Shown here: positions 23,539 through 35,090 of the stretch, one piece after another | Numbering within the stretch: the stretch's first letter is position 1 | How the letters are laid out: every line of letters begins with the position of its first letter | Assembly (NCBI GenBank): GCA_037176705.1 | Contig: CM073893.1 | Span: 31,037,182 to 31,101,181, forward strand | DNA from: Molossus alvarezi | Taxonomy: Eukaryota > Chordata > Mammalia > Chiroptera > Molossidae | Reading direction: 5' to 3' | Length of the DNA: 64,000 nt | Notes under the pieces: model-generated | What the model was told of the DNA's origin: nothing | Databases searched by the model: none | What the model saw: only the letters and a program-made list of their open reading frames with translations | Position numbers and translations under genes: made by a program

Positions 23539-24344
23539 AAACAAAACAATAAATTTTCAAAAAAATCAATAAATTATATAACCGTATATTTCAACGACAT
23601 GGATATCTGCCGGAATGAGTGTGTGAGGGACTTTACTGAAGTGCAGCCGCTTTGCCTGTACCACCCCAGCACACTTCCTAGGAGAGGGCTTGTCTGGTGG
23701 TTCAGGGAGGACACTTAGAACTCTGCTATTATTCTTATTCCTGATAAAGTGATGGCCAAAGTGAAGTGCAGGATTTTTCAGAAATCTTTGAGTTGTTCAA
23801 GTCTTGAGGATCTCTTACTTCTGCGGGGTCAAAAAATGTGCTTACATCAAAAAATATCAAGTTGCCCCTGTACTTGCTTATTGCAAGCAGTCATATTCCG
23901 GATGGACAATGACAAAACACAGTGGGTGAAGAGACAAAGCTTTACCTGTAATAACTACCATTGCATTTGTCCACTACCCACTTCCTAAAGACCACTGGGT
24001 TTTCCAACTGATCTTGTTTTGAGTGGCTTGATCTGAAAGATCTAAGGCAAATATGTTTGAATAAAAATTAAATGTTACTTGAATATAATACCTTGTTAAG
24101 CGAATGCTTGTATTACATTAGGAAGAAGAGTTCTATTGAAGATGTTAATATTCATTTGTAAAATTAATAAATATATTTCACCAATAACAAAGAAAAACTT
24201 AGTTCATTCTATTTTCAAATCCTGGCTTTGCTACTTACTAGTTATTGATCAAAAATTTATCATTTTACACTAGTAATTTCATTTCAGTTAAACTATATCA
24301 GCTGGGTAAGATTTGGCTTTCTTCTTTAACATGTGGGTAACAAG

Positions 24345-24500
24345 AATTGCCATTTACAGTACTGTTAATATTAACATCCACATTTCAGATGAGTAATCCA
24401 TGCCACAGAGAGGTTAGATAATTTCCCAAGATCACATAGCTTGTAAGTGGTAGACACATATTTGGACTGAGGCAGTCTCTATAGAGTTCATGCTCATACT
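24345..24500 (-). mobile_element. MIR element
   Basis: CATTTCAGATGAGTAATCCA, GCCACAGAGAGGTTAGATAA, CCCAAGATCACATAGCTTG and TAAGTGGTAGACAC, then GAGGCAGTCTC, match the MIR complement closely. Confidence -1.
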
Positions 24501-27142
24501 AGTGTGCCAAGAGGAGACATCAGCAAGGAAAACTGAGAAAGAGCATCATTAGGGTGGACAATAAGTTGGAATATTTAAAATTTCTAAACTCACTTCCAAG
24601 ATTACATTTACATCACCCAATTTTATTTATAAATAGAGCAACAAACACATCTTATAGTCTTTTATCACCACTAGCAAAGTTATGAAATGATTTTAAAGAA
24701 AAAATTAATATATGTAGAATGAGTCTGTAACACTAAAATACATACTACAAGTTATCAAATCATACAACAGAAGGATCATGGGGCAAAGATTTTGAAGACA
24801 GTATTTCTCTCCTTAGTCCTCAGTTATAAATGACTTAGGTTGAAAGAGACTAGAAAGAGTCATGTGGACCAACTCCAGCTACCACGGTTCTACATACACC
24901 TTTTTAAGGTAACTATTTAGAGGCAGGCATTTAAGTGGTGGATTTTTCCATTAGAGGAGTCAACTTCTTTTGTGCACAATGTATTTCAGTCTGTCATTGT
25001 AAAGAAAGTCAAGAAGTTTTTTTCTTAAATTATAGCTTATTGTGCACATTTCAGATCATTAATGTTCAGAATATTATGATTTATTTATTTCTAGAAATAG
25101 CATATTTTAATGTATAACACAATTTTACCCATTCTTGAAGTCACAGAACACTAAAAGAATTGTATTGCTGACTTTTTGTAGTAGTTTTAAGAATAATCAA
25201 TTTGGGGAAAAAAGTGGAACTCATAGTAAAAAATTATTTAGACAGTATATATTTGATCCCTTAGTATTTCTGTTCTTGATCCTACTATTCTTGGATGCCA
25301 TGACCTTTTTATTTGCTATGTATTACATGCACTATATTTAATATATTATGTCTTGGTTTGAATTCATTTAATTATACAATCAGCTGCCTTTATTAATACT
25401 TTTGGCCTGCCTTTTCCCCCAAAATGATTCTCTGAGATTTATACATTAAAAGCAAATTAAATGTCCTTGAGGAATGTTCAGTAACTGAGTGTTAGTAAAT
25501 ATTAGAAAAACAATAATTTCTTCATCAGTATGGGGAACCAGTTCTAAAAAGCCTGAAGAATATGAATTAAATGTTCTCTGGGAAAAATGGAAAAGGTTAA
25601 AATTTATCATTTTAACTGATAGGTTTTCTGGGGAAGTGAGTAATGCAAGGAATACCAAATATAGTTTTAATTTTATACCTCCCAAAAAAGTTTCCAAGGG
25701 GACAATAATTTAATTATTTATATTGTAAGTAAACTTCTTATGATACTTATTGATATTATATGTATTTGTTCTTAATAAAATATATTTCTGAGTTAAAAAA
25801 AAACATTAAATGAAAAATGTTAACACCTTTCTTCTTTTAAATGCAGTGCAACCTGTGAATTTTAATTTTAACTCCTTCATATTTGATGTGCTAAATCTCA
25901 CGCTTGAATTAGGTTTCAGATTGTGTTTCATGGATGCAAGGAATGGAATTAACTTTAATCATAACTTAAAACATGAAGGTCTTGCCAAGAATATGAAATT
26001 AGATATTTTTTAAAAAACACAACTATTATTCCTAACTTTTAGCTTTTCTTCATTTGTTGAGCAGTAATGTAAGAAAAAGTGCAAGGTCAACAGCACTCTC
26101 CTGGTTTGATTAGAAATAGTAATAGTAAAGGGTGACACCAAAATGAGAATTTATTTTTTAGGTCCCAACCTTGGTCTGATTAATCCTGTACCAACGTATT
26201 CCAGTCATGGTGAAGCTCTGACAGTATTTCCTTTACTTAGAACAGAATGAGAATTGTCCCTTCCCCAAGACAACAGGAGTCAGAGAATTGGTATATTGCA
26301 TAGACATTTTTGTTGAGAGTTTGTTTCTCCTGATTTCTTAATCTGGAGGCCAAAAAGCCCTTAAGGAGCCCACAAACTGTTTCTAACACAGAGGAAGAAC
26401 ACCAATTTCCTGAAAATAGTTATTGAAGGGGGCTGGACTTAAGGGACATTAATTTAAAAGCTTTGGTTTTGTTACAACAAAGGGGAACTTGCATAAGTGA
26501 TTACAAAGGGATCTTGTGATACTTGGAGGAGGAATCTAAAATTCAGATGGACAGGAGAACCCAAAAACATAGAATTCCTTTCACATGGGGTCTATATTTA
26601 ACCAAATTAAGTTGTGGAATTATTTTGTTAAGGACGAAAGAAGAACTGGAGACTTTATTTTATCAGAAATATTTTTTGTTTATATGAGAGAGATTTGAAA
26701 GAGTATATCCTTGATTCTGACATCAAACTAAAATCCCAGGGCTAAGGTTGGCCAGAAAGTACTGAGGTAAATGTTGGGCTGAACAGACTATGATTAAATA
26801 CTCAAGAGAGGAATCCCTGGTCTGTACTTGTGGAACTTCGATACATTTCCAATACCTGTTTTAACCCCACATTTCCTCTTCTTGTCTCACATTTTTCTTA
26901 GTTTTCTATATCTTCTGTGATATCTCAACATTTAAAAGAAATGGAATCCACTTAATAAAATATCAAACTTAATAATATAACAAAATATCAAACGCTAAAA
27001 TATTAGCATTTAAAGCTAATATTTTTCTAATTTTATTTTTAAATTATAGATTTGTTTTCCAAATATAGCCATGATTTAAATATTAACTAGGCCATTACTA
27101 AACTAACTGGATAATCCTGGATACTTTTTTTTTTAAGACTTT

Positions 27143-27358
27143 AATTTTTTTTCCTTTGTTGATTTTTAGAGAGAGAGGAGGGGGAGAGGGAGAGAGACAT
27201 AGAAACATCAATGAGAGAGAACATGGTTTGGCCACCTCCCGCATGCCCTCCACTGGAGATCTGACCCACAACCTGGGCATGTGCCCTGACCATGAATCGA
27301 ACCGGCAACCTCTTGGTGCATGGGTCAATGCTCAACCAATGAGCCACATCAGCCAGGC
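27143..27358 (-). mobile_element. Ves SINE, type B
   Basis: The head at right reads GCCTGGCTGATGTGGCTCAT on the complement. GGAGGGCATGCGGGAGGTGG and the GATTTTTAGAGAG-type end are present. Confidence -1.
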
Positions 27359-28030
27359 ATAAATTTCTCATGGGGATAATCATACATAAAAATGTTGTTG
27401 AGAGCATTAAATGACATGATGCATGTTAATTGGTAAATAACCAACAATAAATAAATAATAATTATCATTAATTGTAAAGTTCTGTCTAGCCTTTTTGTTT
27501 TTGCATTTCTTAAATTCTGAAGCTTGCTAGGAAACTGAACATATAAGATCGATGTTTTGCTGTGGAGCCAGTTCATTTTATCCCAGGGCCGGAGAAGAGA
27601 GGAAGGGGGTCATTGCCTTCTCAATGCCCTCAACCTATTCACCATAATAAGCAATTAATTTCTTCTTTTGGGTGTTTTCATATTAAGTCTCCATTGGACA
27701 TGAAAATAGCCTAAAACATAAACTTGAAATGTTAGCTACTAAAAAGTCTAAATAAATCAACACAGATGATCTCCTCTTATAATTTATATTTATAATTTTT
27801 ATTTTAATGGACATTAAAGTGGCTTTGATTATGGATATTATCTAAGTTGTCTTTACTGTTGTGAGATTGTTATCTTTAAGATACTTAAGTACAGTTACAT
27901 TGAACACATTTTTAGCTGTCTAGCTTTTATGCATGGTCTAATAAAGGCAAAATTAATCACGTTTTGTTCTCAGTATTGTGTATCCTTTGTTCACACAACC
28001 ATTTTTAAAGTTCTGTTTTAGTACTGCCAT

Positions 28031-28104
28031 GTCTATTTAACTCAGTTGGTTAGCGCGTTCTGCTAATGAAGCCAAGGGCATGGGTGACATCCGTTTTCAG
28101 GCCA
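28031..28104 (+). pseudogene. tRNA-Ile(AAT)-like pseudogene
   Basis: The 74 nt align without gaps to the usual mammalian tRNA-Ile-AAT, about 53 of 74 positions identical by my count. Preserved parts are the D-arm CTCAGTTGGTTAG, the anticodon loop CTAAT and the final GGCCA. The acceptor stem no longer pairs (two Watson-Crick and one wobble pair of seven), and the T loop has lost TTCGA (it reads TGACA). It is therefore a relic and not a working tRNA. It lacks the SINE body found in the Ves elements. Confidence -1.
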
Positions 28105-28689
28105 ATTAGTTTTACTCTGTCCACAGACCATAACCCTAACCTAAGGCAAATTGTACTAAAATTGAATACTCTCCATTACAAAGAAGCTAGCACAGAGAAA
28201 ATGCTATGCTTTTATTCCCAACTGGAAAAACAATTTGATGTTTAAGTCTGTACACGTCCAATCACTATAGTCTTACATAAACACAGCACATTATTATTAT
28301 TTTTAATTACCTTTGCATGTATAAGTTCTTATTTTTTCTAAGATTCTTTTGAAATAAGTTAGTTTATTGACTTTTAAACCCTTTTATTTGGATTAACCCT
28401 TGAATGCATGTCTGAATCACAGAGAGAGAGAGAATGATGGTTCTTATTATGGCTATTCTATCTGGGTTTAGAGTTACAATCTTAAAAAATAGTTTCAAGT
28501 TACATTTTATTCTCTATGGGTCCACAAATAAAATAGTATTTAAACTTTTAGGTCAGTTTCTATTTAAGTGTGATTGATGACTTCTATTTATGGCAGTGGT
28601 ATGAGTTAGGTTTGTGATTCTCATAGGGGTGTTCAGCACATATACCTCTTACCATTAGTTAGCACCTAAAAGTGTGGCTGAACATTTTA

Positions 28690-29130
28690 AAACAGCTTAT
28701 AAATCATTACAATGAACAATCTTCAAGCTGTCCATCCAAGCAACTGGCTTGACATGCCATCTGTTATCTTTTTCCTCTAAAAGCTTCCAGTCTGTTTGTC
28801 TAAGGCAGCCATTTAACATTTAAAATGATGTTCCTTTTAAGGTGTGTGATGAGCTGATGAAGACAAGCTTTTGCTTTAATTATCAACAATTTCTGTGATG
28901 CAATATAATTTTTGCAGTGCTCAGGGCCCTTTACAAATCAAAAGGAATCCAACTAAAACAGTAATTAATGTCAAATGACTAGTCGCAGAAGGCCCTATTT
29001 AATTAAAAGGTTCTAATCTTTGATTAAACCTCATCACACATTCTCCTGATTGCAAACTGTTGTTTAAAATAAGAATGTAATTGGGTACATAGTTTATTGT
29101 CTTTTTAAAATGACACCTCCAAATTATATA
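28690..29130. promoter_or_regulatory. Candidate conserved non-coding element
   Basis: Non-repeat sequence with GCTTTAATTATCAACAATTT, CAGTAATTAATGTCAAATGA and TTTAATTAAAAGGTTCTAAT. This gives several TAAT core sites and a TGTCAAAT-type site close together. Enhancer function is inferred from style only; conservation was not tested. Confidence -1.
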
Positions 29131-30749
29131 TAGTGATTATGCTTTGCTTAAAAGTGAAAATCCCTTCTTAAATCATGTTTTTCTATTGATTGTTTTTCTC
29201 TTTTTTCTACTATAATTGGAAGTCTTATTTTTCATTAAAGAAGATACCAGCTAAAAAACAGAAACGGTCAGGTAAATTTACTTATGATTTATCAAAAATC
29301 TGTTAATAAAGATATTTTGGAACAACTATATTTTTGAAGTTGAAATTAAAGAGAGTAAACTTATTCTTATAAAATCAGTAGAAAAAGTGAGGAAGAATAC
29401 AATTTTGGATCATATCATTATAGCATATTATTTGTTAATATTTAGAAATATTTCAAAATCTAAGTGATTTAAAGAAAATTCCAAACCTCTTTTCATACCT
29501 CTCATGTTCTAAAGCATATTGTCGGTTATTGCATATTGAAATCACTGGTGGTTAATTCAGTTTTCTTCTGTACATTTTTTTTTCATTGTACTTATTTTAT
29601 TTTGTGATTATAGTGTTATATTTCCTTATAGTTTATTCTAAGTCTAGACATAGATTACATCTTCTTTTAATTAGGTCATTAAAATGGGTATAATATCAAA
29701 TAGACACAAAGACAAAAACTTGTTGGCCTATTCTGGGAGGTACTTGTTAATGTGGATTTTTTATTCATTTTCATGACAAGAAACTAAGCCATATTCAATC
29801 CAATAACACAGTGCTCATTCCAGATTTAATATTATAGGTTTAAAAATTCATTTTTAATACACTGAGGGTTTTATTGTCGTTACTCAACTCACACTGTCAT
29901 TGTGTTTATCTATATTCAAACTGCTTTATGTCAGTCTTATGTACCATTCTAACCTGACTTGGGTCATTCTGTTTCTATTGTTCTAAATGAATGAATAAAT
30001 CAAGAGAAGTTAAGGAGATGGTGAGCAAAGGCATTCATTCTGTACCTCCTATTGTCCTATGTATGGTATTTAATATATACCATTTCATTTAACCTACCAA
30101 CCAAATCATTCATCATCCATATTTTAAATTAAAAAATGCATTTTATATATTTATCAAATGGGCTGTGTATAAAGGTAGAAATATGTAAATATTTTTTCAT
30201 TATGTTAAAACCATATGAAATGTAACTAAAATTTCAGGAAGAAGCTGTTGTGCTTATGACAATTTGGATTTCATAAATTGTTTTTAATCCTAAAGTCAAG
30301 CTAATGACTAAAAAAATAAGAATGCTTTCTTGAGTCTTCATCTTAAAGTAGAATTAAGTTCTTGATTAAGTATCATAACATCTTCATCTATATCATCAAG
30401 TCATTTATATGTAAAGCAGCTTGCTAAAATTTGGGGATCTGACACTTCAGTAAAATATGGAATTAACTTCATATGGATAATTGGAACAATAAGGCAAGTT
30501 AAAAAATATATCATAAAGTGATTCCAAAATTAATTCTGTCAAGAATTTAACAAACAATGTCAAAATTGATAACTTTCAACCTAAATGAAAGTAGAAATAT
30601 AAATTCTTATTGAATTTTGATGACTCTCTTTGAAAACCTAACAGACTACAATAATTGTTTTATACACAATAATGTAATAAATTCTCTAATTATGGAAACA
30701 ATTTCTGCGATAAGATGTATAAAGAAAAATTTTACCAGATCAGTTAAAC

Positions 30750-31210
30750 TGCAATGAAGACTTTATTAGAGACTATTACAATAGGGGAGAAAGACTGAAC
30801 TTCATTCCACTGAAACAAAAGGCAGTAGAGATTTTAAACGCTAGGGTGAGCTAGTGCAACATTACTAGGACCTTTAGTGGGGAGATTTGGTCAACGTGGT
30901 TATCTGTATTTGCTAATCGCCATTTATGAGAATTAGGCTCTAAAATCTGACAGAAGCCAGTTACTGGAGCTCTATCTTTCTAGATGACTGCATTTCAAAG
31001 AGATGACTCCCAAGACCTTGAGGAAGATATCCTTTGGTTGTAGAAGATTGCATCTTTAAGAGGCAGAAAAATAATTTACAATTGCAAATTTTCTAAAGTA
31101 AATTCTCTAAGAAAAAGAGGTCAGGGGCTTAGAGTCAGGAAGAAGCCTGAACATTAGTCAAGCCAAGGGGAATGTTAAGGCTACTTGGTTAGTGATATTT
31201 CACCTTTTAT
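30750..31210. mobile_element. Probable old ERVL-type LTR
   Basis: GCAATGAAGACTTTATTAGA at the start, then GAAACAAAAGGCAGTAGAG, TGGGGAGATTTGGTCAACG and CCAGTTACTGGAGCTC, suggest an ERVL-class LTR (MLT2-like). Orientation and edges are uncertain. Non-coding. Confidence -1.
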
Positions 31211-31384
31211 TTAAAATGAACATTTTGTGAAGAAGGGGGCATGATACTAAAAATAGTTTGTTAATTTTTCTACTGTTGACTTTGGATTCTAATGCGTCTC
31301 TCTTTGTTAATAATACATCTTATATACCGGGATTTGGAAAAATATGACACCAGCACTGAACAGTCTCGTGTTATAATGACTTGT

Positions 31385-31545
31385 CACAGACTTTTAATCT
31401 TCATAACACCCCCCAAATGTAGACCTTTCTATTATGTCCAATTTGTATTTAAGGAAATGGATGTATAAAAATGTTAAAGTAACTTGCCCAAGTTACTCTA
31501 GCATCAGTATTTGCACTAGCTGAAATACAAACCCAGGTAGTACAA
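31385..31545 (-). mobile_element. MIR element
   Basis: TTAATCTTCATAACACCCCC, then AAGTAACTTGCCCAAGTTAC and ATACAAACCCAGGTAGT, match the MIR complement. Confidence -1.
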
Positions 31546-31777
31546 AAACAAATACAATTCTGGACTTCATTGTAAAAGCATCATTCAAATGCTGGACTTA
31601 GCATAAACTATGAAAATAATTGAAGCTTAGTTTTTCATTTTTGTGGTGGAAAACATAGAAGATATTTAAATTAGTGTGTAAATTTCCCCTTTGTATTAAT
31701 TTCACATATAGCTTTAAGCCATGTCATACACCTTTAATTTACAAGATAATAAAATATAATGGTGAAGATAAAGATAA

Positions 31778-31810
31778 AAATGATGATGAGGAGGAGGATG
31801 AAGAAGAAAA
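31778..31810 (+). repeat. (GAT/GAG/GAA)n purine-rich simple repeat
   Basis: GATGATGAGGAGGAGGATG runs into GAAGAAGAAA. Confidence -1.
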
Positions 31811-31974
31811 TTGAATAACTGATTTAACATTGAAATATCATCATAAGCTATTTTTCCCAATGACGTTGATTTGATTTATTTCATTAGATCAATGCCATTT
31901 ACTTTTATTTCAAATCATAACCATAGTACTAATAAAAATATTTATTTGTCACTTATTACTAGTGAAGATTTGGA

Positions 31975-32125
31975 TCAAGACTTTTCATCTTTTAGGTCAT
32001 TAACTACATAAAGAACACAGAATAAGAAAATAGTCTACAGTAAGACAACAAGTAAATGGTAGAAGCAGGATTTGAACTGAAGAAATCTGACTTTGTAACT
32101 TCACTCTGAAATGCAATTCAGCTGC
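31975..32125 (-). mobile_element. MIR fragment
   Basis: AAATGGTAGAAGCAGGATTT, then GAACTGAAGAAATCTGAC, matches the MIR complement core. Confidence -1.
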
Positions 32126-32234
32126 CTCATCAAGTATTCCCAGTTTTACACTATTAATACATATTAAAGAAAGAAAAAAGGTTCTAAAGAACATGAACCC
32201 TTTGGTTCTACTAACTGAATCATACTTCCTGAAT

Positions 32235-32400
32235 ACAATCCTCAGTGAATCCTATCTCTGCCACCTATATATAATAGCCTGTGTACCTGGGAAAGTTATT
32301 TAATCCCTGTGATATTTAGTTTTTTCTTTGAAACACAGGACTGATAATTTCTGATATACATAATTTCAGAAGGGTATTTATTGCATAATCAAAATAAAAT
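32235..32400 (+). mobile_element. MIR fragment
   Basis: TCCTATCTCTGCCACCTATA, then ACCTGGGAAAGTTATTTAAT and a TTTTCTTTGAAACACAGGAC part, follow the MIR order. Confidence -1.
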
Positions 32401-32757
32401 AAATATAAAGTATTTTATAAATTGCAAAATAGCATACAAGTTCTAGTCAAGTATAAAAATAAATAAACTTAGACCACTAACTAGATCCAGAAAATTAAAA
32501 CTGAACCCCAAATTTTTTATTAGAAGAGAAATACTTTATTTTGGTTATAAAAAGTTAATAAATGCACTTAAGTTAAATTAAACAACCTGTTTTTGACTCC
32601 TTTAAAATTTTGTTACACTTATATCATATTTTTAAACTTTATACACTTATTATTTAATTTAATAAGTTTACTGGTATATAAACAAAACATTTGATTTAGA
32701 CTGGGTTTTCCTACTTTATCAAGATATTCAGGTTTATATAGACTATCTTTTTATTTA

Positions 32758-32945
32758 TTTATTTATTTTAAAGGGAGAGAGATAAAAACATTGATGAGAA
32801 AGAATATCAATTGGCTATTTCCTGCATGGCCCCCACTGGGGATTTGGCCCACAACCTGGGCATGTGCCCTTACCAGGAATCGAACTGACAACTTCTTGGT
32901 GCATGGGTCAATGCTCAATCACTGAGCCACACCAGCCAGGCATAA
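32758..32945 (-). mobile_element. Ves SINE, type B, with target duplication
   Basis: The tail at left passes through a TTTA repeat. The head at right reads GCCTGGCTGGTGTGGCTCAG on the complement. The duplication ACTATCTTTTTA occurs at 32742-32753 and 32946-32957. Confidence -1.
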
Positions 32946-32993
32946 ACTATCTTTTTAATAAACAAAGAACAAGCTTTCTAAATATCACGCATA

Positions 32994-33248
32994 CCCCTGG
33001 CCAGTTTGGCTCTGCTGTTAGAGTGTCGGCCTGCAGACCAGAGAGTCCTGGGTTCTGTTCCCACTAAGGGCATGTATCTCAGTTGCAATTTGTCCCCACC
33101 CTGGTTGGCGTCGTGTGGGTGGCAACCAGTCGATGTGTCTCTCTCACATCAATTATTCTCTCTCTCTCTCTTCCCCCCTCTCTTCCTCCCGTTCTATCTG
33201 AAGATAAATGCAAAAATGTCCTCAGATAAGGATTAGAAAATAAAATAA
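32994..33248 (+). mobile_element. Ves SINE, type A
   Basis: The head CCTGGCCAGTTTGGCTCTG, TTGCAATTTGTCCCCACCC and the end AAAATGTCCTCAGATAAGG are present. The flanks ATCACGCATA and ATCAAGCATA are probable target duplications. Confidence -1.
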
Positions 33249-33277
33249 AAATCAAGCATATAATTGATTTTTAGGAA

Positions 33278-33280
<3 letters not shown>

Positions 33281-33312
<32 letters not shown>

Positions 33313-33356
33313 TTTATATATAATATATATATGTACACACACACACAAACATATAT
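33281..33356 (+). repeat. Compound (CT)n-(TA)n-(AC)n microsatellite
   Basis: About 15 CT units, then a TATATA stretch, then ACACACACAC. Confidence -1.
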
Positions 33357-33469
33357 AATGTAAATTGCTAATAATCAAATTATAAGTTTCCCTAATGGAA
33401 CAATAAGCAGAAGTAGACAGTGAATACACTGTGGTGAGGTTCAAATTTAGTCCTGCTTTATTTCTATAA

Positions 33470-33716
33470 ATTACATTTTGACAGTTTCAAATATAAAAAA
33501 TAATTGCAAAAATAGTGCAAAAATTACCATGTATCCTTCATTCAGGAAGCCTAGGTTTCTCAGTCAAGTCTTTTGTCATAAAAGATTCAATTTGGAATCA
33601 CCATTGCACCAGTTTTTTGTTGCTGTCATTTAATTGGTAAGAGTCCTTCAGCTTCTCCTTGACTTCCTCCAATTTAACATGTTTGAATATAAGTCAATAA
33701 TTTTTTAGAATGCCCT
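33470..33716. mobile_element. Ancient L1 (L1M-type) non-coding segment, part 1
   Basis: Phrases such as AAAATTACCATGTATCCTTC recall an L1M untranslated region. The likely continuation lies at 34,240-35,090, beyond an inserted MLT1 and SINE. Confidence -1.
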
Positions 33717-34100
33717 TCTATTATTTTCTTATTGCTGCTGTAATAAATTACCACAAACTATGTGGCTGAAAGTAACACATATTTTACAGTTCTGGAGGTC
33801 AGAACCAGATGGGTCTCATTGGGCTAAAATCAAGGTGCCAACATGACTGTAGTTCTTCCTAGAGGCTCAGAGAGAATCTTTTCCTTCTTGAGCTAGAAGC
33901 CACTTTCATACCTCGTGGTCCTATTCCTTCCCTTGGTGCAGCGTGAAATAGGACTCCTATCAACTCAGTCCTCTTGAGTGTAGCCAATTCTCCCATCACT
34001 GCCAAGCGGCTGCACCCTCACAAGGTGGCCCTGCAACTAACTTGAGTCTGCCTAGCCCAATATTGCCTACCTCCTTTGCTTCTGCCTAATGGATTTTTGA
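33717..34100 (-). mobile_element. MLT1 LTR
   Basis: GCTGCTGTAATAAATTACCA, then GTTCTGGAGGTCAGAACC, GGGCTAAAATCAAGGTGCC and GTCTGCCTAGCCCAATATTG, match the MLT1 complement. Solo and non-coding. Confidence -1.
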
Positions 34101-34239
34101 CAACAGAAAGAAGGAAGGAAAGTAGGTAAGTGAAGGAAAAAGGGAGGAAAGGGATACATTCTATTTACAGATAAGGAAAGAGGGGAAAGAGGAACAGGAA
34201 CTGTTGGTCTGCTTTTGTGAAAGCAATTTGTAAATGTCT

Positions 34240-35090
34240 ATTATTTTATAACATTTACTTAGAAATAACTTCACATGTACAGGGAAGTTGTAACAATAGA
34301 GTAGTACAAAGAACAAGTATAAATTCTTTACAAGATTTAATTTTTGTAAACACTTGATTACATTTGCTTTCTTTCTCTTATTTCTCTTTCTTTTCTTTAT
34401 GGCACTTGTGTATATGCATATGCTTATAAAAGCACTTATGGCCCAGCTGGTGTGGCTCCCCGGTTGGGCATTGACCCATGCACCAAGAGGTCACCAGTTT
34501 GATTCCTGGTCAGGACACATGCCCAGGTTGTGAGCCAAATCCCCAGTGGGGAACATGCAGGTGGAGGCCAATTAATGTTCTCTCTCATCGATGTTTCTAT
34601 CTCTCTCTCCCTCTCCCTTCCTCTCTCTCTAAAATCAATAATGAAAAAATATTTTAAAAAATAAAAGCATTTATGTATACATATATATTAATCCATTCAT
34701 ATACACAAACTGTATTTTTTCTGAATAACTTGGAAGTAAATTTTATATGCTATGGCCATTTACTCCTAACTGTTTTAATAAAAAATTCCCATAAAGAATA
34801 TTGCCTTACATAACTCCAGTTTAGTTACTGGCATTAAAAATGTAACATTGATACATTTTTTCCCATAATCACCTATTGTATTTCATTTTTTTCACTTTAT
34901 CCAATAATGTCCTTTGTAGCATTTTAAAAATTCAGTACAGAATTCTGTCTAGAATTGGATATTACAATTAATATGTCTCTTAAGTCTCTTGTAATCTGAA
35001 ATATTTCCAAAGCCTTTCTTTGTCTTGTATGACATTGACATTTACAAAGAATATAGTTTCCTTAACTTTTAGAAGAATATAAGCTAATTG
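34240..35090. mobile_element. Ancient L1 (L1M-type) non-coding segment, part 2
   Basis: TTCACATGTACAGGGAAGTT, then CCAATAATGTCCTTTGTAGC, ATGTCTCTTAAGTCTCTTG and CCTTTCTTTGTCTTGTATGAC, resemble a known L1M untranslated region. It is interrupted by the Ves SINE at 34,441. The strand was not resolved. Confidence -1.
34441..34662 (+). mobile_element. Ves SINE, type B, with target duplication
   Basis: The head GCCCAGCTGGTGTGGCTC, a CATGCAGGTGGAGGCCAATT block and the AAAATCAATAATGAAAAAAT end are present. The duplication AAAAGCACTTATG / AAAAGCATTTATG lies at 34428-34440 and 34663-34675. Confidence -1.

Larger units (their letters stand above)
21248..27142. other. Gene desert segment, 5.9 kb without Ves SINE
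   Basis: Mostly AT-rich. It contains a (TG)n and a (CA)n microsatellite, a MIR and an unassigned old repeat at 22,740-23,130. A balanced, possibly conserved part lies at 22.1-22.35 kb. Short open frames (for example 23,443-23,988) show no recognisable protein features. Confidence -1.
27359..30745. other. Gene desert segment with possible conserved non-coding DNA
   Basis: No SINE. It contains the tRNA-Ile relic and a stretch (28,690-29,130) rich in homeodomain-type TAATTA/TTAATTAA sites with balanced, non-repeat sequence. A weak MIR/L2-like piece may lie at 30,030-30,130. No gene. Confidence -1.

Noticed and set aside
23443..23988. Small gene suggested by consecutive 79- and 91-residue frames
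   Set aside because: The first runs through a (CA)n repeat, and neither shows domain features or splice logic.
32994..33070. tRNA genes at the SINE heads
   Set aside because: A- and B-box-like sequences belong to Ves SINEs, with SINE bodies and target duplications; not tRNA genes.
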